Below are positions 37,283 to 48,310 of a stretch of 64,000 nucleotides of DNA, in pieces (within the stretch, counting starts at the first letter, position 1; each line of letters starts with the position of its first letter). The position numbers were made by a program, and so were the translations under genes. The notes under the pieces are model-generated. The model worked only from the letters and a program-made list of their open reading frames with translations, made no database searches and had not been told where the DNA came from. The DNA is from Eucommia ulmoides (Eukaryota > Streptophyta > Magnoliopsida > Garryales > Eucommiaceae): assembly GCA_016647705.1 (NCBI GenBank), contig JAENRU010000483.1, forward strand, positions 558,001 to 622,000, in the 5' to 3' direction.

Positions 37283-37500
37283 TCACCGTGAACAGTACTG
37301 TATATGTGAACAGATCTGCATGAATAGTACTATATATGTGAATAGTACCGTATTAGTACTGTATACGTGAATAGTACTGTATCTATACCGTATACATAAG
37401 TAATGACGTATCAGTACCATATACGTGAACAGTGACATATACGTGAATAGTATCGTCGAATTATACAGTACACTTGTGAATAGTATCCGTGAATAGCAAC
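37283..37500. repeat. Short degenerate tandem repeat in the copia leader
   Basis: About ten variants of 'gtgaatagtactgtatac' (17-20 bp) lie between the primer-binding site and gag. The open frame across them is an artefact of the repeat. Confidence 0.85.
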
Positions 37501-37512
37501 CCCCAAACCATA

Positions 37513-37524
37513 GCTCTGATACCA
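37513..37524 (-). other. Primer-binding site of the copia element (initiator tRNA-Met)
   Basis: The minus strand reads TGGTATCAGAGC, one base inside the right LTR. Confidence 0.93.
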
Positions 37525-37525
37525 C

Positions 37526-38042
37526 TATTAGGAATCAGAGTCGAACCAATATTACACAGCTAAGAATTTAGATTGAGAAATTTGTAGGAATTGACACAAA
37601 ATATTTACGTGGTAAAACTCTCAATTAATTTGAGGGAAACATCCATGGGCAAGAAAGAAGGATTTCACTATGGGCAAGACTTTTACAACTTCTCTCTATA
37701 AATAAGGAGAGAACAAAGACAACTCTCACTTGAAATAGGAGAATATAAATCTCTCTATACAAAATAGGAGAAACTAAGAAATGACTACAAGGAAGAACAC
37801 TTTAGGAGAAACTTATGATTTTTCTCTTTGAGATTTTTGGAATACTTTCTTTTGCAACATCTCCCCCTATTTATAAGGGGAGAGTGCAACCTCTGCTTCA
37901 ACAAAGGCTGCACCGTCTGCCAACCACCAGCTCACAATGGTGGAAATTTTTTCAAATTAGTCTGGGCCCCACAATCCATTATCAATCACATGGGCCCATG
38001 TTTGAAAATGGACAAGTAAGCTAAAAGGCTTTATCATTCACA
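37526..38042 (-). repeat. 5' LTR of the copia element (right)
   Basis: 517 bp. It starts TATTAGG in plus-strand form where the left copy has TGTTAGGG, so the terminal TG is mutated. It carries the same TATA-like sequences as the left copy. Confidence 0.95.
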
Positions 38043-38047
38043 CTTTG

Positions 38048-39229
38048 ATTAGAAGGGTCGAAGCACATCATAAAAAGGAAAAGTACTTGTAGGTTTGTGT
38101 GATCATGAGTTGGCTAACTCTTATTTTCCCAATGTATTTTTATTTTAAGGAAATATATTGAAAATATACAATATATTATGTTGATTTTAGTGCAACTGTA
38201 TTGACAATTGATTTTTATGCATGTTTGGGAGTTTGGTTGAACTAGTTTTTGGAGTATGTTTGATTTGGAGTTTGGTTGAAGTTATATAAAACAACACACA
38301 TGTCATTTTCCTTACTATGTTTGGTTGGATGAAATATAAAATGAGTGGAAATAATATTTTATGTGTTTAAAGAAAGAAAAATAAAAGAAAAACACAAAAT
38401 ATACTCATGTAATTTAGTAGTTTATCCCCTATATATCACAAAAAAAGAATTTAATAGGGGTATAATGGTAATTTTAATATATTTCAATTTAATGGCAGTT
38501 TAAGTGTAATGCTTACACTTAAACCCAAATGGGGAGCAACAAGTAATTTAATTATCGATGGGTATATACTCACATCGATTGGTTTGAGTGAAGTGTAACC
38601 TTTAATATCCCGACTACCCACTACAATGAAATGGTGCTGTAAATAGTAAGTCTTGACTGAAGTTTTTAGCATACTTGCTGAAAATAGAGAAAGATAGTGG
38701 TTGGTATAGAAGTTCTTACCAGTAGGCCTTGTAAAGAAGTTATCCTTCAACAAGATCAAGGTATCTCTTTCTCTAGGGCTTTTACCTAATACTATTGTTT
38801 TCTAGTCTAGTGGCACCGAGCAGGAAAGTCTTCTCCTATCGGCAGAATGCATGCATGCATGGTGTGTACGTCAGTTTGGCAACTAAGTGTTTAATTTGTT
38901 CTTTCTTTCTTTTAGCGTTGAGAAATATTCTTAAAGACTTAAACCCCTTTTTCTTTTCAATTGTTTATTAGTTCTTATTCTTTATTTAGTTTTATTTTTT
39001 ATTTTTTATTTTTGAGAGAACCATGAAATAAACTCATTTGGCTTAAAAAAAATAAAATTAAAAGAAACAAAATATGTTTATCTAGAATTCTTCAATCACT
39101 CTGTTTCCCTTCTTTTAGTTTAAAAACTTCAATTTTTAAGCATCTTCTTGTTGGTTATTGAAAAGTAATCGGTTTTGACGAAATTCTATGTGACTTATGT
39201 CTAAACCATACAGTAAATAGAGCATACCA
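38048..39229. other. AT-rich spacer, no gene seen
   Basis: A minus-strand open frame at 38484-38759 (91 codons) has no recognisable domain and no supporting context. The rest is AT-rich. Confidence 0.5.
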
Positions 39230-39625
39230 ATGGATGGTAAAGAGAAAGAACCCTTGATTGAATTAAGTAACATGGAGGTTGATTCGAACGATTATGATGA
39301 AGTCTCTCTCGACCACTGGGATGTGAAAGAGGTTACGAACAAGGAGAGAGATGTTTCCATCGCTTCAACGTGCGGAAAAATTTTACTATAACTACGCGCT
39401 AATGTTGTCGGCTTTCGGGTACGAAAAAGCTACCAAAAACACAATAAAAAAAAAATGTCGTAAGCTGAATGTGGGTATGTGCTCGACATGGGCACAGAAA
39501 GACCAGACTACAATTACGCATCAGGTGCGGTGCCTATCTATGGGTCCAGTACGAGCCAAAGGTAAAGATGTTTGTGGTTGTGAAATTTATTAGACACAAT
39601 AATCACGATGTTGGGAATTATATTC
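39230..39625 (+). pseudogene. FAR1-type DNA-binding domain fragment
   Basis: The ATG at 39230 opens MDGKEKEPLIELSNMEVDSN, an acidic N-terminus usual in FAR1/FRS-like proteins. After a frame change it reads MFPSLQRAEKFYYNYALMLS, the start of the FAR1 domain (F-x-S-x-x-A-x-x-F-Y-x-x-Y-A). A third frame reads FVVVKFIRHNNHDV (from 39571), the end of that domain. At least two frameshifts are present. FAR1-like proteins derive from Mutator-like transposases, so the source may be a FRS gene or an old MULE; the sequence cannot decide. Confidence 0.7.
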
Positions 39626-39699
39626 CCATCTGCCAATGAAAAAAACATTGTGGTTTTTGTTGGTAATTGCCTTAACATCTCTATTTACTTATTTTTGTT

Positions 39700-39701
<2 letters not shown>

Positions 39702-39788
<87 letters not shown>
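39702..39788. repeat. (ATT)n microsatellite
   Basis: About 29 uninterrupted units. Open frames here are poly-Tyr and poly-Ile artefacts. Confidence 0.97.
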
Positions 39789-39831
39789 GCCGTGCACATC
39801 TACTGTTATTTAATGTTCAACAGTATATAGG

Positions 39832-40152
39832 ATGATTGGTCACACGATCCTCAAATGTCCCAGACTCCAACATTCAGTAAACGATTTTGATGTAAATGAT
39901 AGCGTGTGCCTCGACGGAACTAGTGATGTTCAACAGAATGATCTGGACCCCCAGAACTGCTCTCATGAACGTACAGATAGTTCCCATGCAATCATGCTTC
40001 TAGACGGTCGCACTATCAATTTTTTCAATTATGTATTTGTAATCAATGTAGCAAATCTTTTGCAACCAACAGTATTCGAAGCTTTTGGATGGGTTTATTG
40101 TGAATATAAAAATCCCTTATTATATGTTACTGTAATATTTATTTTTGATTGA
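39832..40152 (+). pseudogene. Possible C-terminal remnant of the FAR1-like gene
   Basis: A 106-residue frame starts MIGHTILKCPRL. GHTILKCP resembles the second half of the Cys-rich knuckle found near the C-terminus of FAR1/FRS and MULE proteins, and an acidic linker follows. No SWIM finger or MULE catalytic domain is seen between this and 39625. The last part (FFNYVFVINVANLL onward) looks unrelated. Confidence 0.35.
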
Positions 40153-43100
40153 AATGCTCAATTTTGTTTTTCCATATTTTCACTGTATTCTCCAGTTATT
40201 GAAGTGTATTATTTGTCCTTTCAGTAAAATGAAAAAAATCAAAAAATTAGGCCTCACTTGGTCAATTATATGGAGGAGGAAACTATAATTTTGACTTATT
40301 AAAATCAATTTAATATTGGACAAAGAGATCTCAAATAAATCCTAATTTCAAAAAATAAGATCTCACTTGGTGAATTAAAGTCACTATAATTTTTATATGA
40401 AAAAATAACAACAATGTTGATGTATTATACGACTTTTGAACTTCAGAAAAAATTATTATAATTGATAAATTTGCAAAGGTAAAACTTTAATTTCATACAC
40501 TATTAACCAAAAGCTCTCAATTTTAGTTCGATCACTGTATTAACTCTCTCCATATGATGGAGTTTTGTGAATTCTAATTCATTCTCAAATGTAATCTTCT
40601 AATTTTTAATTTCTTATATAGATATAGATATGAGATCTGGCCGTGGATGGCACAATCAATTATTATTGATGATAGTGGAGGCCAAGGATACTTATTAATA
40701 AAAAAAACAAAAAAATGATACTTATTAATGTGTCATTGGACAACAACTTTATTTATTTTTTATTTTCATTTATTTATTTTTTATTTGTTTTTAATGTTAG
40801 CTTTTAAACAATATAGTAGCTAATAATGATTATAAAAAAAAATCACATAAAAAAATAGAAAATATAGTTATTTTATCTAATTTAATATGTCATATTTATT
40901 TAAAAATAATATACATTTTTTTTAATTAAAAGAAAACATTGAACTAGTTGCAAAAGTTATCATGATGTTTTAATAATATTATGGGATTAAGCTTCAATTG
41001 TGGGGTTGGATGATGAAAATAATGTTCATAGTTATAAAGTTTTTATAATTTTTAATTTCCTATTGGAAATGAAACAATTGTTTTATATTTTGTAACCATT
41101 GTTCTGACGTTTTCTTCCTCATATATAGTCCAATACGTTTAACATAAAAATCTATGCCCCTTTAGAGTACAAATGTGTTACATAAAATTACAGTAACGAT
41201 CGAAAAATAAATTCAAAATATTACTTTAAAGTGTTTTATAAAGTCATACCCGATACAAGTACTGCAATCCGAGATAGGTTTCAAGAAGACCCTTAATAAA
41301 CTTCCACAACCAAATCTGTAAATAGCGAGAAAAACCAAATTGTCTACAAGTCTATAACTTAAAATATTTCTCTTGTGGTTCAACCAATTTATAAATACGT
41401 AAGATGTGGACACATATGGAGACTCAAATACGTGTGCAAATTAAAATTCATAGAAAATAAAATATAAAACCAAAAAGAATATTAAATTTATTGAACTCAT
41501 ATTCTAATTGATGTCATACCCCTATCCAGTTCAGTGTTCATTGTACTCAAGTCAATGCAAGAGAAGTTCATTTATCCCTAATTTAGGCTTAATGGCGTTA
41601 TTAAATGTATGTCCATTCTCACCTACATACCAACGTCAGGTAGTGTACACACTCATTCATGAGGGGAAGTGCAGGTTAATTGATCTTCGGGCTAACTGAT
41701 TAAGCATTCAATCAGATAGCCACAAAGCCCCTCTGTTGGGGGAAGATGGCCATCATCTCTAGCCTTTATTTCCAAAGAAAATGAATGCCTTGGACGTGTG
41801 TTGTACCTGGATAATCCCTCACTTACACTTATTGAATTATTTAATGCTTACCAATCTCTTCCAAGTTGGTGAGCATTAATTCTCACTACAAAAGGAAAGG
41901 ATTATCTATTCTATCCACTTCAGTCCGCAAAGTCTATAGTGAGTTCTAGCATTTGTCTGCATCATTCTTCAATGAGCTTTCTAATTTAGGTATGCTACCC
42001 ACTTGATCTAAATCGTTTTTTTTTTTTTTTTTTTTTGCTTAATATTGGTCCCATCGGCAAATAGGTATGTATTTTGGTCGGATCAACTTGGTGCTTCAAG
42101 TTTATCATTGCATGTTAAAATGGAAAGCATGCAATGCTGTGCCTTGGGATTAAAACAAACATTTCTCTCTCGAAACGTGAACCATTATTTTTTTTCCTTA
42201 TCCTTTCATTTTGTTTACAAACACTTTGCATATAAAGCACAACCTATACTTCCATAAATAAAAGACTGACCCTTTTGAGTGAGCATCCCATCTATTCTTA
42301 CGAGAATATAGACAACTTGAAGAAGAAGTGATAGACTTGAGATAGAGAATAGGCTTGGCCCAAACTGGCCTACGGTAGGCTGAGGAAGATGTGCAATAAG
42401 GGGCGCAATGATTACTGGAAATGTCCACGCACGTTACATATTTGAAAGTGGAGAGAGACCGACTACAAGCCAAAAACGAAACCATGCGACATATGTTGGG
42501 AACTGCCTTTAAAATGGTCACCATGCAAATGGTAACCATGACGGCGACAACAATGGTAATAGTAACCATGCAAATGGTAGCCATACAAGTCCAACCATTT
42601 AAATGTACGATCTTTTTTTTTTTTTTGGGGGGGGGGGGGGAGGGGGTTGAAACGGTTGGTGTAATGAAGAAATGCTTATGATAATGTATTGATTTTTATA
42701 TGTTGAAGTATTAAGTTTATGCTACAAATCATGTTTTGTATTCTTTGGTTTGTCCTATGATATGAAGTTTCTTTTATGTATTGTGTTCCCACGGGGATCA
42801 AAACTACTCTTTGTCGATAGGACAGTTTTTTCCTTCTTAATTCACTTTAATGGTTGAAACATGAGGGGATTCTTCGTTTGCAAATAAGTTTCCATGAATG
42901 GACTACACTTGAGGTGTAACTTAGTAGTTGTGATTCTAATCAGAATTTGGGACTCAAGTATTAATGGAAACAACCTACCCGATGTGCTTGCTATAAATGG
43001 ACTACTACTTCATCATAATGATACGTACTTAGTGGTTTTTTTGTAGATTTATTCTCATTGCATCACAGATTCACTGACATGGATAATGCAAGTGATATTT

Positions 43101-43800
43101 GATTCCCAACCTCTAGGATTAATGGAAAGAACTTACCGTCCATTTCAAATCATTCACTTGTTATAAATGGACTACTAGTTATTATAAATGCACTTCATGT
43201 GTTCCCCACAATTCATTGGCATTTCTAAATCTAGCACTTTCTACTTCGGGAGAAGATAATTAAAATACTATCACGAGTGACACCGTCATCCTCATCTAGT
43301 AGCAGTAGTGTTACCAAATAATATCAATCTCGCCCCTCGTATGGTAGTAGATATGGTCACACAGGTTTGCTTAAATGATAATTAGTATGAATTCCAGTGT
43401 CTCGGTTAAAAAAGTTAAGAAATTTTCTTGAAATTAGTTTTCAAATTTTAAAGTTTGGGGGTTTTAGGTAATAAATTTTAAAACGCCAAGTGTAAATCCA
43501 AACAGCTTCTAAAGACTCTTAAATGTAATTTTGCTCATATCTTAAATTTTTTATAATAAAATCTTGCGAAACCTATTAGTAGTAATACCCATTATTTCAT
43601 GTCCAACGACATTATTTATGTATTGATGGTATGAAATTACCCATTATTTTGACAATTGCTTACAAAGTTGCCTTCGAAAGTTTGAAATGAACTTGGAATA
43701 AATTTTCCTAAATTTAACCACCGTTCAATAGCTTGATTTTCCTACATTTCACCATAATATCGCAAGTTTGGATCCAAACATCCATCGCTTATGGAATAAA
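40153..43800. other. Unassigned AT-rich region
   Basis: No gene recognised. Points of note: T run at about 42018-42036; short repeats 'atggta(a/g)ccatgcaa' at about 42515-42590, with an 86-codon frame over them (42421-42681); a T14 run followed by G14 at 42613-42640 and then 'aggggg'. 41700-41990 is of more even composition and resembles an LTR leader, without confirmed ends. Confidence 0.4.
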
Positions 43801-43802
43801 CA

Positions 43803-44290
43803 TGCAACTAGGATAGAGAAATGGGTGGCGCAAGGTTGCAAGTTCGTTCCATCAAAGTTGCATGTTTGAATCCAAACTTATAACTTTTACGGAACGAACT
43901 CACAACTAGGAGAGACAAATGGTAGACCTAGTCATTTTTCCAAGTTGCAAGTTTGTTCCATAAATATTAAATGTTTGTCTAGGAACGTGTAAATTTTATG
44001 GAAGGAACTCGCAACTAGAAGAGAAAAATTGTACACCAAGACATTTGCCAAGTTACAAATTCTTTCCACAAAAGTTACAAATTTATATAAGCACTTGTAA
44101 CTTTTATGAAAGGAACTCGCAACTAGAAGAGAAAAATGGTACACCAAGGTATTCTGCCAAATTACAAGTTTGTTCTATAAAAATTACAAGTTTATCTAAG
44201 AACTTGTAACTTTTATGGAAGGAACTCGCAACGAGGAGAGAGAAATAGTACACTAAGGCATTTTTCCAAATTAGAAGTTCGTTCTATAAA
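43803..44290. repeat. Minisatellite, about 109-bp units each containing a hairpin
   Basis: Five units begin at 43803, 43901, 44010, 44118 and 44227 with '(c/t)gcaactaggagag'-like sequence. Each contains 'ttccataaaagttacaagt' followed about 12 nt later by its reverse complement 'acttgtaacttttatggaa', in more or less perfect form. The array therefore encodes a series of long stems. It is not coding. Confidence 0.88.
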
Positions 44291-44387
44291 AGGGGTTAAA
44301 GGATTTAGTGGTTGCGAATCTCCGTGGAACTCGAAGAACTGGATTAAGTAAGGCTAGTTTGCGGAACTAGGATATATCTTGATGTGC

Positions 44388-44388
<1 letters not shown>

Positions 44389-44461
<73 letters not shown>
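44389..44461. repeat. (ATT)n microsatellite
   Basis: About 24 units of TTA, interrupted by nothing visible. Confidence 0.97.
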
Positions 44462-44463
<2 letters not shown>

Positions 44464-45049
44464 TCTATTTGGTTGTGCACTAAGAATATAACCACTTATC
44501 CGCTGTGTAACGAAGATAATAATTGATTTAGGATAAGTTGATTATTTGATAATTTAAGTGTTAAAAGATTTAATTGTTAAAATTTTTATAACTACCCAAT
44601 TCACCTCCTCTTGGGTAGCTCATTGGGCCAACAACTCCGAGTTGAGATCTTCTTTGAACCCCAAACTGAGATCCTCTTCAGGCTCTATACTGAACTCCTC
44701 TCTGGATTCTATTTTGAACTTCAAGTTGAGCTCTATGTGCACACTCCGAGCACTTGCACACAGACTCACCGGAGTTGTACCTGGTGAAGTCCTTCTAGAG
44801 TGAGAGTAAGTTTCCGAGAGAGAAGGCTAATATTACTCTTGAGTAAATAAGAAGCTAATACATAGTGGCAATAGATGCTTAGGAGTTTATATAGGGAGTA
44901 GGGACTTCAGCTCTATTAATTAACCTTATCTGGCAAGCGACCAATGAGCTTACAGATAGGGGTCCTAATTATCTGGATCGAGATTTTAGGCCCACTAGTA
45001 GAAGTCCATAGGCCGACTTACTTGAAATAGATATGAAGGGCTCATTTTA
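44462..45049. other. Possible old LTR sequence upstream of the 79-bp array
   Basis: Contains 'acccaattcacctcctcttg' near 44595, a phrase I associate with the end of some copia LTRs, then degenerate 20-30 bp repeats ('ttgagatcttctttgaaccc', 'ctgagatcctcttcaggctc'). No target duplication or paired LTR was found, so the assignment is weak. Confidence 0.3.
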
Positions 45050-47746
45050 TCCCCTTCAGCCGAGTAGGAGGTGAAAAGAACATCAGGACGGTTTTGAGGT
45101 TCTGCTTGTGATGATTATTTGAGCTGGGGGTGCTCGAAGCCCTCAGCTCGACGCAACGGACATCAGGTCAGTTGTAGATCTTCCATCTGGCACTCAGTCG
45201 AGCTGAGGGTGCTCGAAGCCCTCAGCTAGGTGTTGTCGTTTTTCATGGCGGATTTGAGAGTCTCTTTGGAGGGTCGTCTAAGCTAAGGGTGCTCAGATCT
45301 CTCATCTCGGTACTTTATTTTCATGGTAGATTTGGGAGTCGTTTAGAAGAGTCAACTATCCTGAGGGTGCTCGGATCCTTCATCTAGGCACTTTATCTTT
45401 AGGATGGATTTAGGCCTCCCCTTGGTTAATTTGTCGAGCTGAAGGTGCTCAGTGTCACAACCCGTCCCGGACACCCATCATCCCGGGGCTGGCGTGATTA
45501 CAACATGACATCACCAAAATCCCAAATAACCTAATAATAAATGACAATATACACCCACTGTATAATACATACATCTATTATGGGGGGCGCACCCGGCCTG
45601 AAATTTTTCTAACTAAAAGTATTTATCCATGAACCTTCTTAGGTTCGCCTTTGACAGCTTCTCTCAATCGTCCACATGACTCCATCACATAACTCTACCT
45701 AGTGCCGGTAGGGGACCGACTCCTAGCTGTTGTACCTGCGAGTGTATTACCTTCTTAGTAAAACATTTTTTTTCTAAAATATTAATACGTTCTAAATATT
45801 TCCACAATTTAGTATGGATCAAGCACAGGTATATATGCAATGAAAATAAAGTGATATAGATAAGTTTAAGCCAAATTCATCTAGTATAAAATCATATCAA
45901 TCATCATAATAAATAATATCAAATCAACCCATATACGTAAGACACCACATCTCAAGCACCAATCTCAACACACACCCCCAACACACACACACTAACCAGC
46001 CTTAGTGATCGTTTTAACCTCACGATCGGGAGTTGCAACAGTACCGTAACATCCGTAGGAATGCCTTCCTACGAAATATCCACACCTCTTTTTGGGGAGA
46101 AATATAATCCACATCCCTTTCTGGGGAGAAATATAATCCACACCCCTTTCGGGGAGAACAACTATATTATCGTCAAAATCATTAGTATGAGAACAACTAT
46201 ATTAAAATCATTAGTATAGTTAAAAATCCACATCCCTTACGGGAAGAAATACATTTTCACATCACATCGTCGAATCACCACGTCTATCTCTCTTCTTCAA
46301 AACCAACTTTAGAATCCAAAATCATATTTCATACCTTCTTTTAAAGAGAACGTCTAATTTTATCAAAATTACTTTTTCACCCTTTTATTTATAGAAAACC
46401 CGGCATTTTTAGAAAAACAAATATTTTCTGTTCCTCTTTAGAAAAACACCGTCTGATTTCACCGAAACCAACAAAAAAATTATTTTCAACTTCTTTCCGA
46501 AAACCATCGAAATCTTCCGAAAAATCCAGTTTATCAACTTACTTAAATACTGCTTGATCCGTATCATTTATAAATTCATACAGTTTAAATAATCACATGT
46601 TTCATCATGTATATTCATAGAAAAATAGTTTGGTAAGAAGACAGTACACTCACCTCGATATCCGTTTTGCGATACTAACACCGACCGCACTCTATTTGGA
46701 CGCCAGTGCCTGCGAACCTAATAGTGGCAGAGTCTAAATTAATATCTAAAGCATCCTAATCATGCAATGCAAATCCTATATTCCGAATTGTTACTAATTT
46801 TATGTACCACGTACTTAAAATTAATTAATCGTCACGAAATTATTATGATTTTTGGATTTGTAACACTAACTAAAATTTAATTTAACGAGAATTAATAATC
46901 GATTGAAGTTTCACCTGTTTCTGAAACGTTTGGCGACCATGAGATGGGTTTTGGATTTCCCTGGGGTGGTTTATGCAATTTCCCCTCTTTCTTTTCTTTT
47001 TTCCTTTTTTTTTTTTTCCTTTTTTTTTTCTTTCTTCCTTTTCACCCTGGTTGCGCCTTCTGTTTTTGTTTTGCTTCTCAACTGCCGACGAAGGCTTCCT
47101 CACCGCCGATCACCTGCTCCTACCGCTAGACCAGACAACCGACTCTCACACAACCACCCAACCGAAAGGTCACACACACACACACATACAGTCGACGCCA
47201 ACACACATACCCACTAATCTCTCTCTCTCTACGCTCCGTTCTGGTGACAACTCCGGCAACACCCCATACCGCCATGCATACACCACACGATCGACACACC
47301 CACTACAGGAGGAACACACCCACACCGTCAACATTAAAGAACACCCACACGCAGACGCCGACCATCTCGACGCAGCAACCCACGAAATCGACGACGTCCA
47401 TCGGCCGACGACACCCTCTCTCTCTACTTTCCCTCTGAAATTTAACGACGACACACACTCATACGAAGAACCCGAACACCTACCCACATTGCATTTCTAT
47501 TTCCTATTTTGAGTTTTCGTCGCCGGCACGCTTTCTCTCTCTAACCTACTGCCGACGACGAACGTCGGCTGTCCGACCTACTCTCTCTGTCTGTTTTTTT
47601 TTCCTTTTTCATGCTTCTCGTTTCCTTCCTCTATAATGCATGTATCAAGTGGCTGAGGAGTTGCTCTACGAATGCCATGTCACCCACTTCCCGATTCTTC
47701 TCTTTCTCCGGCGGTTTCGATGGCACACAGTACACACGCATGGCTT

Positions 47747-47779
<33 letters not shown>

Positions 47780-48310
47780 TAAAATAAAGTTTTTTGCTTA
47801 ATTACTCTTCCTCCCCCCTAATTCTTAAAATTCTCTTTTTTAGTCCAATATCAACTTCTTTAAAAGTTCCAAAGAATTAAAATTCCACCCCTTTTAATTT
47901 TCAATTTAAAAAGTTAAATGCTAATTTTGGATAAAATGTTTTTTTTTTTTCATAAATTTTCAATTTAACCCCTAAACGTTTTAAATTTGATTTTTTTTCC
48001 CCATTACTCTAAAACGCAACTAAAATGACGTACGCGCTACGATTGGGATCTTACACTAAGAGCCCTTAACTCGACCTTGTTGTCTCTAGGGTGGTGATAA
48101 GGTTTCCAGATGAGAGCCCGCTGAGCTGAGGGTGCTTAGAGCCCTTAGCTCGGCGCCACAGTCCTCAGGATGGCTTTGGGACTTCCTCATGGGGTTCTGC
48201 TGAGCTGAGGGTACCTGGAGCCCTCAGCTTGGCCTCTCTTCCTTCAGGGCAGCATTGAAGCTTCCATACGAGAGCTTACCAAGCTAAGGGTGCTCGGAGC
48301 TTCTACCACT
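45050..48310. repeat. 79-bp hairpin minisatellite, interrupted by a solo LTR
   Basis: Cores of the form GAGCTGAGGGTGCTCGGAGC followed by CCTCAGCTC start at 45121, 45200, 45280, 45358 and 45436, and after the inserted LTR at 48123, 48202 and 48281. Spacing is 78-80 bp. Subtracting the LTR and one 5-bp target copy gives 79 bp between the fifth and sixth cores. Each core is an inverted repeat (GAGCTGAGGG against CCCTCAGCTC). Because 79 is not a multiple of three, the array is not a coding repeat. A degenerate unit may precede 45121. Confidence 0.92.
45453..48055. mobile_element. Solo LTR of a Ty3 family related to the 15.4-kb element
   Basis: Begins TGTCACAACCCGTCCCGG and ends 'gatcttaca'; the flanks CTCAG (45448-45452) and CTAAG (48056-48060) match at 4 of 5 bases. 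It aligns with the LTRs at 15392 and 21964: 'gatcgttttaacctcacgat', 'aagacagtacactcacctcg' and the pyrimidine-rich block. No internal sequence is present, so it arose by recombination between two LTRs. Confidence 0.92.

Larger units (their letters stand above)
32740..38042 (-). mobile_element. Complete Ty1/copia retrotransposon, degenerate
   Basis: LTRs 32740-33258 and 37526-38042 are flanked by the 5-bp duplication CTTTG (32735-32739 and 38043-38047). The primer-binding site and polypurine tract place the 5' end on the right. Domains run in copia order: gag, protease, integrase, reverse transcriptase, RNase H. By eye the two LTRs differ at about 38 of 519 positions (about 7%), so the insertion is old by retrotransposon standards. 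Several stops, frameshifts and a lost RT catalytic residue make it inactive. Confidence 0.97.

Noticed and set aside
37283-37525. 80-codon frame rich in Phe, Thr and Tyr
   Set aside because: Translation of the copia leader tandem repeat.
39608-39835. Poly-Tyr and poly-Ile frames
   Set aside because: Translation of an (ATT)n microsatellite.
41508-41699. 63-codon plus-strand frame
   Set aside because: No domain, no context and no neighbouring exons recognised.
44558-44803. 81-codon frame with Leu/Ser repeats
   Set aside because: Arises from degenerate 20-30 bp repeats; 79-bp and related repeats here are non-coding.
46882-47512. Overlapping frames including one of 179 residues
   Set aside because: Within the solo LTR; composed of poly-T, CACACA and similar tracts, no recognisable protein.
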